Shown here one piece after another: positions 1 to 5,687 of a stretch of DNA of 7,831 nt; position 1 is the first letter of the stretch; each line of letters starts with the position of its first letter. The translations under genes were made by a program, and so were the position numbers. The DNA is taken from the NCBI GenBank assembly GCA_030430725.1, contig JAUIKP010000140.1, positions 1 through 7,831 of the forward strand. The letters run 5' to 3'. The stretch comes from Nitrospiria bacterium. GTDB lineage: Bacteria; Nitrospirota; Nitrospiria; Nitrospirales; UBA8639. A model generated the notes under the pieces. The model did no database searches and had not been told where the DNA came from. It saw only the letters and a program-made list of their open reading frames with translations.

Positions 1-1
1 G

Positions 2-490
2 AAACACACCAAAAAAGAAGGAATTGTGGACGTCAAACCCCAGGAGCATGTCAAGGTGTCCTCTACGGGGGTGACGGTCATCAACAGCACGCCGTACTTT
101 AAGTCCGGACTTTTAGCCACCATGGTGGCTGAAACATTTCAAAAAATGAAGAAGACCTGCATCCCGGTCGGTTTGCTGATGCATTCCTGCTACAGCGGAA
201 AAATTGAGGGAGATCCCAAAAACAAAAAATTGTTCGGGGAGGTGAATGACACGCTTGAGAGTTTCCGAGTCTTTTCGTCCTCGTCCGGCAAGGAACAGTC
301 GTATGGTCGTATCGAAAGCGGAAACTACAGATTTCCATTCCTCGAAGCCATCGGCCATTGTCTCCTGGAAGATGCCAAGGAGGGTAAAAAGACTCTGGAA
401 GGTCAATGGGCATGCATTGTAGAAAAAACCAAAGAGTTAGCGAAGGATTTCGGGAAGAAGCAAACCCCAACAAAGTATCCGACGAAATAA
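2..490 (+). CDS. Caspase-like (peptidase C14-type) protein, C-terminal part, 5' end outside window
   Basis: The frame is open to the left edge, so this is probably the end of a longer protein. A GTG at 26 preceded by AAGGA could serve as a start, but the spacing is only three bases and it would leave out the region where the caspase-fold histidine normally lies. Counting from that GTG, residues 53-58 read HSCYSG. This resembles the catalytic-cysteine strand of caspase-like proteases (usually D-x-C-x-S-G) and follows a hydrophobic stretch, IPVGLLM. After it comes VFSSSSGKEQSYG and then a segment FPFLEAIGHCL, matching the family order of 'alarm' strand, Ser/Tyr and a helix after a Phe-Thr-like position. 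The C-terminal tail is Lys-rich. The histidine of the dyad is not visible and must lie upstream. No substrate can be inferred. The assignment rests on motif order only; another alpha/beta hydrolase-like fold is possible. Confidence 0.5.
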   Translation, partial: KHTKKEGIVDVKPQEHVKVSSTGVTVINSTPYFKSGLLATMVAETFQKMKKTCIPVGLLMHSCYSGKIEGDPKNKKLFGEVNDTLESFRVFSSSSGKEQSYGRIESGNYRFPFLEAIGHCLLEDAKEGKKTLEGQWACIVEKTKELAKDFGKKQTPTKYPTK

Positions 491-507
491 CACCACAGGC
501 GCAAAAC

Positions 508-550
508 AAAAATCCCCTCTGAGCAAGTGTATGACTCAGAGGGGATTTTT
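508..550. terminator. Bidirectional rho-independent terminator
   Basis: A perfect 16-bp inverted repeat (508-523 with 535-550) encloses an 11-base loop. The stem has a CCCCTCTGAG core and A-runs on the left that become T-runs on the right, so it reads as a hairpin plus U-tract on both strands. It lies 17 bases after the stop of the caspase-like gene and about 120 bases past the stop of the anti-sigma gene on the other strand. It probably ends both converging transcripts. Confidence 0.9.
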
Positions 551-621
551 GTGACGATTCCGTGGTGCCAAGCTGGCTCTCGGTTGCATCCCCCCGGTTT
601 GATGTGTCTAGGCGTGTAAGA

Positions 622-650
622 CTCTCACACTAGGGTGGGAGAAAATTTTT
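622..650 (+). terminator. Weak second hairpin with T-run between converging genes
   Basis: A 7-bp stem (622-628 with 635-641, one G-U pair) and a 6-base loop are followed by AAAATTTTT. Read on the plus strand it could act as a backup terminator that stops read-through into the anti-sigma gene. The T-run starts four bases after the stem, which weakens the case. Confidence 0.3.
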
Positions 651-670
651 CGACGAATGTGGAAGATTTT

Positions 671-1294
671 TTATGCTGGCACCTCGAGCATCTCGTTGTT
701 CGGGGAGAAAATCATCAACATAAGGCACCCATTTTCGGTGGAAGTCTCATGATGAACCGTTCCAACTTCTGCCCGATGATAATCTCCTTCATGAAGCAGT
801 TGTCCACCTATAAAGCACGTTCCCTCTAACACATAGAATTCTTCTGGGGCGGTATGCTTATGAGGCGCATAACGGCTGTGTGGGGCCATACGCGCAAGGG
901 CCGTCATTCGCCCGTGAGCTTTATCAAGAAAAAGTGGCTTCAGCAAGATTCCCGGGAGAATCTCTTTCCAGAGATTATCAACTGAACGGATGAACGTCAG
1001 TCCTGTCTCTTCCAATGGTCCCGCAGGCTTGGCCATCGACTCCTGTTGACGGGCCCCTTTCTCCGCTGCAATTCGTTTCAACAACGTGGCACGAAGCGAT
1101 GATGGGGGAGGCACCGGTATCGCCGCAGTCCCGAGAAGGCTCGCCACTTTCTGAAAGTCCTTGACAGCCTGACACGTCGTGCACCCCTCCGCAACCAGTT
1201 TCTCAAACGCTTCTTTTTCCTGGCCTTGGAGCAGGCCTAATGCATACAGCGCCGCTTGTTCCAAAATCTCATCGTTGGGTGTCTGTAAGGTCAT
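671..1294 (-). CDS. ChrR-type cupin anti-sigma factor
   Basis: A 207-residue cytoplasmic protein with no membrane segment, expected to hold the sigma factor encoded just upstream and release it on a signal. Residues about 9-55 form the anti-sigma helical domain (AALYALGLL, then GCTTC with C38 and C41). A Pro-rich linker (60-65) follows. Residues about 95-205 form a cupin barrel with H145-x-H147, E151 and H181, ending in a GDY...G turn pattern. These cupin ligands have the same spacing as the zinc site of the Rhodobacter ChrR cupin. The classical zinc anti-sigma domain also has two His ligands; here the aligned positions are Asp/Asn near residue 8 and Leu33/Val34, so only the two Cys remain. 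The start ATG overlaps the sigma stop as ATGA and is preceded by GAGGAAGGG, so the pair is translationally coupled. ChrR relatives sense singlet oxygen or peroxides, but the signal here is unknown. Confidence 0.87.
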   Translation of the reverse strand: MTLQTPNDEILEQAALYALGLLQGQEKEAFEKLVAEGCTTCQAVKDFQKVASLLGTAAIPVPPPSSLRATLLKRIAAEKGARQQESMAKPAGPLEETGLTFIRSVDNLWKEILPGILLKPLFLDKAHGRMTALARMAPHSRYAPHKHTAPEEFYVLEGTCFIGGQLLHEGDYHRAEVGTVHHETSTENGCLMLMIFSPNNEMLEVPA

Positions 1295-1938
1295 GACATA
1301 AGCCCTTCCTCAAGGTGCCCAAGGACGTTGCGTAATTTAATCATACTTAATCGCGTTCGAGTTTTCACAGTGCCTAGTGGTTCGCCAATCTGCATCGCAA
1401 TTTCATTTTGACTTCGCCCCCCGAAATACGCCAGTTCGATCACTTCCCGCTGTTCCGGAGGCAAGGAGGCAAGGGCCTCTTGGACGATTCGGCATTGCTC
1501 AAGATAGAAACTGCTTTGTTCGGGATCACTTTCTGGGCTTGGCTCCTCGACCACTTCCCGAAGAGGTTCGCGGGCTTCCCGATCTTTCTTGCCGACCCGC
1601 AAACGGTCAATCGCTCGACTACGAGTCAGCACCGCGAGCCAAACCATCGGATTTCCTCTGCTCTGATCAAATTGCCCCGCCTGTCGCCAAACCTGCAAAT
1701 AGACATCCATGGTGACTTCTTCGGCCATCGTAGTATCCCCCAATACCCGAAGGGCCAGACCATACACATGAGATCCAGTTTTGTCATAGAGCGTCCCCAA
1801 CGCGGTTTCATCTCCTTGAGCTGTCCGGCCAATCAGCTCTACCAGTTCCCACTCAGCCGCACGAAGATCCTGAGTCTTTGGAGGACCTGGGAGATCCGAC
1901 ACTTCGCCACATCCAGTAATACGAGTATTGCCCACCAT
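1291..1938 (-). CDS. ECF-type RNA polymerase sigma factor (sigma-70 family)
   Basis: A 215-residue alternative sigma factor that directs RNA polymerase to a stress regulon. Region 2 spans roughly residues 46-114, with LYDKTGSHVYGLALRVLGD, AEEVTMDVYLQVW and the DRLR end that follows the -10 recognition helix. Region 4 spans about 148-207, with LASLPPEQREVIELAYFGG, the helix-turn-helix SQNEIAMQIGEPLGTVKTR and a final KLRNVL helix. The linker (about 118-146) is acidic, and region 3 is absent, as expected for the ECF group. The N-terminus carries about 30 extra residues before region 2. The first ATG is used because no better start or clear Shine-Dalgarno sequence lies closer to region 2. The gene runs straight into its cupin anti-sigma with a 4-base overlap. 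By analogy with ChrR-linked sigma factors it is probably autoregulated and redox- or metal-responsive, but no target promoter can be named from this window. Confidence 0.95.
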   Translation of the reverse strand: MVGNTRITGCGEVSDLPGPPKTQDLRAAEWELVELIGRTAQGDETALGTLYDKTGSHVYGLALRVLGDTTMAEEVTMDVYLQVWRQAGQFDQSRGNPMVWLAVLTRSRAIDRLRVGKKDREAREPLREVVEEPSPESDPEQSSFYLEQCRIVQEALASLPPEQREVIELAYFGGRSQNEIAMQIGEPLGTVKTRTRLSMIKLRNVLGHLEEGLMS

Positions 1939-1969
1939 TCGGATTTATAGTCTGTTTAAAAATTTTCTC

Positions 1970-1998
1970 ACTGTACCACATCACCAATACCGGCTCAA
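1970..1998 (-). promoter_or_regulatory. Candidate sigma-70 promoter for the sigma/anti-sigma operon
   Basis: On the minus strand TTGAGC (1998-1993) is separated by 17 bases from TACAGT (1975-1970), which is preceded by TGG as an extended -10. It lies about 31 bases upstream of the sigma-factor ATG. Each hexamer matches the consensus at 4 of 6 positions. An additional autoregulated ECF promoter would be expected, but I see no clear GGAAC-type -35 element in this gap. Confidence 0.35.
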
Positions 1999-2052
1999 AA
2001 ATATCCCGTAAAGAGAGCCAAGTTTGTTCGGCACGAAAGGCCTCATATATAT

Positions 2053-2079
2053 GGTGAAACCGCCAGGAGCGGGTTCACC
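2053..2079. repeat. Compact intergenic hairpin (11-bp arms, one mismatch)
   Basis: GGTGAAACCGC (2053-2063) pairs with GCGGGTTCACC (2069-2079) around the loop CAGGA, with one mismatch at the seventh position. No T-run follows on either strand, so it is not a standard terminator. It could be a dispersed palindromic repeat, an RNA structure in the sigma-operon leader region, or a protein-binding site. Only one copy is present in the window. Confidence 0.55.
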
Positions 2080-2102
2080 CATTCCCATCAACTGAAACTG
2101 AA

Positions 2103-2246
2103 ATGAAAATTATTACAAGAAATCCGGCAGACGATTCACCTTCCTTAACTGGAACTTACTCAATTTCTTCTCAAGAAACTTCTGTTCAACCAACTATTGG
2201 GCAACCCGTCCAAGTACCGGAAACTCAAGACCAAGAAACACAATAG
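2103..2246 (+). CDS. Doubtful 47-residue polar peptide
   Basis: An ATG-to-TAG frame of 47 codons in the intergenic gap. The product is low in complexity and rich in Ser, Thr, Gln and Pro, starting MKIITRNP and ending PETQDQETQ. It has no Cys, no membrane segment and no recognisable domain. No Shine-Dalgarno sequence precedes the ATG (the bases before it are ACTGAAACTGAA). A weak stem followed by a T-rich run (2281-2308) lies downstream on the same strand, as would suit a short transcript. The frame may be accidental; its biased composition is the only hint that it is real. Confidence 0.2.
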   Translation: MKIITRNPADDSPSLTGTYSISSQETSVQPTIGQPVQVPETQDQETQ

Positions 2247-2280
2247 ATCAGGAAGTCATTCGTCATGACGCATCGACGGG

Positions 2281-2308
2281 TCCTGTAGAGCAGGATATTT
2301 TATTTTTC
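2281..2308 (+). terminator. Weak hairpin with T-rich tail
   Basis: TCCTG-TAGAG-CAGGA (2281-2295) is followed by TATTTTATTTTTC. The stem has only five pairs plus a possible G-U, so it would be a poor terminator. The T-rich part overlaps the last codons of the opposing GTPase gene. It would only matter if a plus-strand transcript crosses the gap. Confidence 0.25.
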
Positions 2309-3277
2309 ATAACGGGAAAGCTCTATAAGGTCTACCTTCCTTCTAATCGAGATCAGACGACCGATTATCTCCTGAGGAAAATTGGCGGGAGGGAGACTTA
2401 GATCAATTCGGGGACCAACGCCTTGAACAAGCTTGAGGCCTTCCGACGTATTAATAATGCCTTTAATGCGAAGAGCGTGGAGTGGTTGAAGTTGTTTGAT
2501 GAGCTGTTCAGGCGTGATATTGTCGGGAAAGGAAAGTACCTGCGCCTCAAATTCCTCGTGGGCGTGAGGAAGGAGTTCAGGCTTTCGTTTGGGGTTGGGC
2601 GTAGGGCCTTGCATCGGAACCGATGGAAAAACAATCGTCGTATCGATATTTCCTTGAATACTTCGAATCACCGGGGCGCCAGGAGCCATATCGCGGAGGA
2701 GATCTTCCAACCGACCGAATGAATCCGGTGGAACTAAATCGACTTTATTGAGCACCACCAAATCTGCCGAAGAGACCTGTTGCTCAAACGTGTCCGCCAA
2801 ATCCCGATCTTGAGCCACTTGTTCAGCATTGACGACAACCACCGCTAAACTTTCACCCACCCACTCAGTGACAGGTTCCCGCCAAAATGTCAGAAGCGTT
2901 TCGAAGGGTAATGCCACCCCTGATGTTTCCACCACGACGCGATCCGGACGAATGGTTTCCCACAGATTCTGCAAAGTGTTGAGTAATTCACCGGAAAGCT
3001 GGCAGCACACACACCCGCCTTCCAGTTCCACGTAGCCTGGACCACCTTCTTCTTGAAGCAAAGCCCGATCAATGCCTAATTCACCGAATTCATTAGAGAT
3101 CACAGCCAACTTCAGACCCTGTTGTTGAGCATCGGCAATCAAATGCTTAACAAGAGTCGTCTTGCCTGCGCCAAGGAAGCCGGACACCACCAGTGCCGGA
3201 ACGCCAAGATCCGGTCCAACCTTTCCGGTTCGTACAACAGGTTCTGGTTTTTCATTGTTCATAGAGGAAATGCTCAT
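2300..3277 (-). CDS. COG0523 (CobW/G3E family) GTPase, putative metal chaperone
   Basis: A 325-residue P-loop GTPase. Visible motifs: Walker A GFLGAGKTT (33-41), switch-type NEFGELGID (62-70), the metal-binding GGCVCC with C89, C91 and C92, ETSG (117-120), and the guanine-specificity motif NKVD (177-180). A shorter C-terminal CobW_C-like domain covers about 240-315, preceded by a Pro-rich linker and a HAH (238-240) that could add metal ligands. This family uses GTP hydrolysis to deliver zinc, cobalt or other metals to client proteins in the cytoplasm; the sequence does not reveal the metal or client. No cobalamin-synthesis or nitrile-hydratase genes are nearby, so cobW itself is not supported as a name. 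It starts 45 bases after the SIMPL stop on the same strand, suggesting one transcript. The start is uncertain: neither ATG (3277 nor the one five codons later) has a good Shine-Dalgarno sequence. Confidence 0.93.
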   Translation of the reverse strand: MSISSMNNEKPEPVVRTGKVGPDLGVPALVVSGFLGAGKTTLVKHLIADAQQQGLKLAVISNEFGELGIDRALLQEEGGPGYVELEGGCVCCQLSGELLNTLQNLWETIRPDRVVVETSGVALPFETLLTFWREPVTEWVGESLAVVVVNAEQVAQDRDLADTFEQQVSSADLVVLNKVDLVPPDSFGRLEDLLRDMAPGAPVIRSIQGNIDTTIVFPSVPMQGPTPNPKRKPELLPHAHEEFEAQVLSFPDNITPEQLIKQLQPLHALRIKGIINTSEGLKLVQGVGPRIDLSLPPANFPQEIIGRLISIRRKVDLIELSRYEK

Positions 3278-3322
3278 GAGTACTAAGGAACAGAGACCGG
3301 AGGCGCATAAAGACAGGATTGA

Positions 3323-4081
3323 TTACTTCTGACTGATTTCATACACCAAGAGGACGGAACCACGTATTGAGATTTCACCTGCCGACACCGATGCTTCTCC
3401 TCCGCTATCCATGGCCATCGCCATGCGGTATCGACCCTCAGGAGGGGATGGGGAAACCCCACCCTCCGAGACATTGATCATACGAACCAATTTGAGATTC
3501 AAAGCCTGAGCCAAGGCTTTCGCTTTGTCCTGGGCTTTGGCAGAAGCCTGCTTCAAGACTTCCAGCTTGGTGGGTTGTTCATTTTGCAAGCCCCAGACTA
3601 TGCCTGAAAATTTATTGGCTCCAACCTGTAAGACCCGGTCCACGACCTTTCCCACGATTTCCAGGTTACGCACCTCCACATTGACGTGGTGAACGACACG
3701 ATAGCCAATGATGCGGGGAATATTGTTCTCCAACGTTCCATCGGTTGGACGTCTCGGCTTTGGTGGATATTCAGGAATCACATTCAAGGACGTCGTTTGA
3801 ATCAACTCAGACGGAATATTAAATCCTCGGCATTCCTCTAAAACCTTAGCTAATCGCTCTTGATTCTCTTTTTGAACAACGGACAGCTTTTCCCCGGCTG
3901 TTTCGACCGCAAAACTCAACACCGCTTTATCAGGAGGCACGTTGATCGCTCCCTCTGCGGAAACAGTCAATCGTGAAAGATCCTTATCAGTCGATTCGGA
4001 CCACCCCGATACCGGGAGCAGCAAAACAAATCCCAGAACCACACCAATCAATATTTTTGAGGCATTCATGGTCGGATACAT
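3323..4081 (-). CDS. SIMPL domain (DUF541) exported protein
   Basis: A 252-residue protein from the chosen ATG at 4081. Residues 7-26 form a signal peptide: Asn-Ala-Ser-Lys, then the hydrophobic ILIGVVLGFVLLLPVSG, with cleavage likely near residues 25-28, so the product is periplasmic or a lipid-free secreted protein. The rest is one SIMPL domain: LTVSAEGAINVPPDKA at its start (38-53), a central GYRVVHHVNVEVRNLEIVG (126-144), VGANKFSGIVWGL (153-165), a Lys/Ala-rich helix (178-195) and a closing beta strand, IRGSVLLVYEI. Relatives such as E. coli YggE are linked to reduced oxidative stress; the molecular activity is not settled. The frame stays open 36 codons upstream, but that extension lacks signal-peptide character and overlaps the divergent gene at 4122, so it was rejected. 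Seven Gs sit just before the start in place of a normal Shine-Dalgarno sequence. An ATG four codons later is the alternative start. Confidence 0.9.
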   Translation of the reverse strand: MYPTMNASKILIGVVLGFVLLLPVSGWSESTDKDLSRLTVSAEGAINVPPDKAVLSFAVETAGEKLSVVQKENQERLAKVLEECRGFNIPSELIQTTSLNVIPEYPPKPRRPTDGTLENNIPRIIGYRVVHHVNVEVRNLEIVGKVVDRVLQVGANKFSGIVWGLQNEQPTKLEVLKQASAKAQDKAKALAQALNLKLVRMINVSEGGVSPSPPEGRYRMAMAMDSGGEASVSAGEISIRGSVLLVYEISQK

Positions 4082-4110
4082 TGACAACCCCCCCGAATAT
4101 TTTTGAGAAT
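4081..4110 (+). promoter_or_regulatory. Candidate promoter for the small four-cysteine protein
   Basis: A perfect -35 hexamer TTGACA (4081-4086) is followed after 18 bases by GAGAAT (4105-4110, 4 of 6 matches). Transcription would start about five bases before the ATG at 4122, giving an almost leaderless mRNA, which would fit the lack of a Shine-Dalgarno sequence there. The -35 begins at the last base of the divergent SIMPL start codon. Confidence 0.25.
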
Positions 4111-4121
4111 GGCTCCTAATT

Positions 4122-4304
4122 ATGACCAACACCGAATCTATTCCTCCCTCAACGCCTTCAGACCCTGACCTGCCGGACCGTATCTGCACCTGGTGCCAAA
4201 CTTCTATGCTGAAACGTCTCGTTGGCGATGGTCGATTTATTCACTATACCTGCCCGAAATGTATTTTCCAGCATACCTCTAAAGTCGCCGCGCCCCGATC
4301 CTAG
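4122..4304 (+). CDS. Small four-cysteine zinc-ribbon-like protein
   Basis: A 60-residue protein with two CxxC knuckles: C22-x-x-C25 (ICTWCQTSM) and C44-x-x-C47 (YTCPKCIFQH), 18 residues apart. H41 and H51 flank the second knuckle. The first 20 residues are Pro/Ser/Asp-rich and probably disordered. The layout suits a single-zinc ribbon, which may bind nucleic acid or protein, but no partner is evident. It is too short for a catalytic protein and has no signal peptide. It lies between two minus-strand genes: its start faces the SIMPL start 40 bases away and its stop is 32 bases from the converging TraB-like stop. No clear ribosome binding site precedes the ATG. The paired Cys motifs and tight fit in the gap favour a real gene over chance. 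I do not recognise a named family. Confidence 0.65.
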   Translation: MTNTESIPPSTPSDPDLPDRICTWCQTSMLKRLVGDGRFIHYTCPKCIFQHTSKVAAPRS

Positions 4305-4336
4305 CCTCGCAGTGCTGTGCATTGTTTTTCGCCTGA

Positions 4337-5563
4337 TTAAAACAAATTGGAAACAATGCGGGTGCCCCCTACCCAGGTGCCGATGAGACTCCCGATGGTG
4401 GGCAGGAGGAAGGCTAAAAAGACACGCAGGAGTCGACTCTTCCACCACCTTCGTGGAATGGCAATGTCCTCCGCCACGGTTTGAAACTCCCGCACCAAGG
4501 GCGGCTGGAAATAGGCCTGGACAAACGCCGTCACATATCCAACTCCAATAACGGGAGTGAGGCTGGTAAATGGTGCCGAGAAAAATGCGGCGGCGATGGT
4601 GAATGGATGAGCCATGGCCAACAACCCGCCAATTCCGCTGGGAATACCATTGGCCAGAATCCAAAACAATAAATTATCTCCGGCAGCACTTAACCCTTTT
4701 TGCCATCCAATCCAAGCAATGGATCCCACAATCAGAGCCGGGATACTCCAACCCACCGCTTTCCACGCAGGAGAGACGGGCTGGATACTTTCCAGCTCCT
4801 CCAGGACCACCTCCTCTCGGCCCTGCAATGTGCGGCGAATGCCTTCCACATGCCCGGCACCAACCACGGCAACAACCCTGGTCCCTGACGCATCAGCGAT
4901 TTTTTTGGCTAAATAGTGATCCCGCTCGTCAATAAGCACCGTTTTGAGCGTCGGCACCTCTTTCCCTAAATCCTTCATCATTTCTGAAAGCACATCCTGC
5001 TTTTTGAGGTTCCGAATCTCTTCTTCGGAGACTTCAGTGGTGTCGAAGATGCTCAACATGAGCGAGGACATTAACAAACTTTTCCGCCAAAATGGGGTGT
5101 TGCGCCAGGCCCGACGCATCGTCACCCGCACGTCCCGGTCGGCGAGGGTTACTGGAATATCATGCTTGTCGGCCATACGAATGGCCTCCAGCATTTCGGT
5201 ACCTGGAATGACGCCCAATTTATCTCCCAACCGCTTTTGGAAGGAAGACAAAATCAGATTGACCATCAACGTACTGAGCTGCTGTTTGCGGATGATTTCC
5301 TTGAGGTCTAACGATTCCCATCGGTTGGGATGCGAGATGGCTTCAAAGCGCTTGGCATCCAATTCAACACAGACACGATCGGGATGTTCCTGTTCAATGA
5401 CGAGTTTGACCAAATCCACGGATTCTTGCGACACATGGGCTGTGCCGATCAGGATGACGGTCTTTCCATACACGGACAGACACAGGACATCAGCCTCGTA
5501 CTGTCCCACTAAGCCTGTGGATGATTCCGACACAGCGGATGGGGTATGATCGGCATTTTTCAT
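4337..5563 (-). CDS. TraB/PrgY (TraB/GumN/TIKI superfamily) membrane protein
   Basis: A 408-residue protein. The N-terminal two thirds form the TraB domain: GTAHVS (40-45), VELD (66-69), an ERDHYLA motif (213-219) and VVGAGHVEGI (233-242). The conserved His of GTAH and GAGH and the Glu and Arg between them are the residues proposed to form the metal-protease-like site shared with TIKI and GumN proteins. The C-terminal third holds about four hydrophobic segments (around 269-288, 296-319, 321-348 and 380-400), so it is anchored in the inner membrane. The best-known relative is enterococcal PrgY/TraB, which limits pheromone activity; members in bacteria without pheromone plasmids have no settled role. 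The ATG at 5563 was chosen; a GTG two codons upstream (5569) is in frame, and neither has a strong Shine-Dalgarno sequence. It converges on the small zinc-ribbon-like gene and diverges from the gene at 5688. Confidence 0.92.
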   Translation of the reverse strand: MKNADHTPSAVSESSTGLVGQYEADVLCLSVYGKTVILIGTAHVSQESVDLVKLVIEQEHPDRVCVELDAKRFEAISHPNRWESLDLKEIIRKQQLSTLMVNLILSSFQKRLGDKLGVIPGTEMLEAIRMADKHDIPVTLADRDVRVTMRRAWRNTPFWRKSLLMSSLMLSIFDTTEVSEEEIRNLKKQDVLSEMMKDLGKEVPTLKTVLIDERDHYLAKKIADASGTRVVAVVGAGHVEGIRRTLQGREEVVLEELESIQPVSPAWKAVGWSIPALIVGSIAWIGWQKGLSAAGDNLLFWILANGIPSGIGGLLAMAHPFTIAAAFFSAPFTSLTPVIGVGYVTAFVQAYFQPPLVREFQTVAEDIAIPRRWWKSRLLRVFLAFLLPTIGSLIGTWVGGTRIVSNLF

Positions 5564-5593
5564 GGGCACACCATGACATATCCGGCAAGGAAC

Positions 5594-5623
5594 TTGTCAA
5601 GCCTCATAGTAATCCATCACAAT
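5594..5623 (+). promoter_or_regulatory. Candidate promoter for the small Trp-rich protein
   Basis: TTGTCA (5594-5599, 5 of 6 matches) and CACAAT (5618-5623, 4 of 6) are 18 bases apart and lie about 65 bases before the GTG at 5688. They fall in the divergent gap between this gene and the TraB-like gene. The evidence is hexamer similarity alone. Confidence 0.25.
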
Positions 5624-5687
5624 GCTCTCATTAATTGAGTCCAGCTCCCACACAAGACCCTTTCAGCACGACAACATGGAGGTTTGA

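Larger units (their letters stand above)
1939..2299. other. 361-base gene-poor intergenic region
   Basis: The gap between the sigma-factor start and the COG0523 GTPase stop holds the candidate promoter (1970-1998), the hairpin (2053-2079), a doubtful short frame (2103-2246) and a perfect 10-bp palindrome CGTCATGACG at 2261-2270. It also holds a small stem TCCTG/CAGGA (2281-2295) followed by a T-rich run on the plus strand. The section from about 2100 to 2250 is richer in A and T than the flanking genes. No RNA gene or riboswitch was recognised. Confidence 0.6.

Noticed and set aside
99..509. Minus-strand open frame opposite the caspase-like gene
   Set aside because: It runs across the stop and into the terminator of the plus-strand gene and its product shows no recognisable features.
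1408..1950. A 180-codon plus-strand open frame opposite the sigma-factor gene
   Set aside because: The opposite strand encodes an unmistakable ECF sigma factor; the plus-strand product has no domain character and is a codon-bias shadow.
4082..4189. A 36-residue N-terminal extension of the SIMPL protein
   Set aside because: It would put a polar stretch before the signal peptide and overlap the divergent small gene.
4944..5549. A 201-codon plus-strand open frame opposite the TraB-like gene
   Set aside because: The product is Ser/Arg-rich with no motif, while the minus strand has all TraB motifs in place.
5572..5600. Minus-strand TTGACA upstream of the TraB-like gene as a promoter
   Set aside because: No good -10 lies at 16-18 bases; the nearest TATGTC is only 14 bases away and would leave almost no leader.
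5627..5639. CTCA-TTAAT-TGAG near-palindrome as an operator
   Set aside because: Arms of only four bases in an AT-rich stretch are expected by chance.
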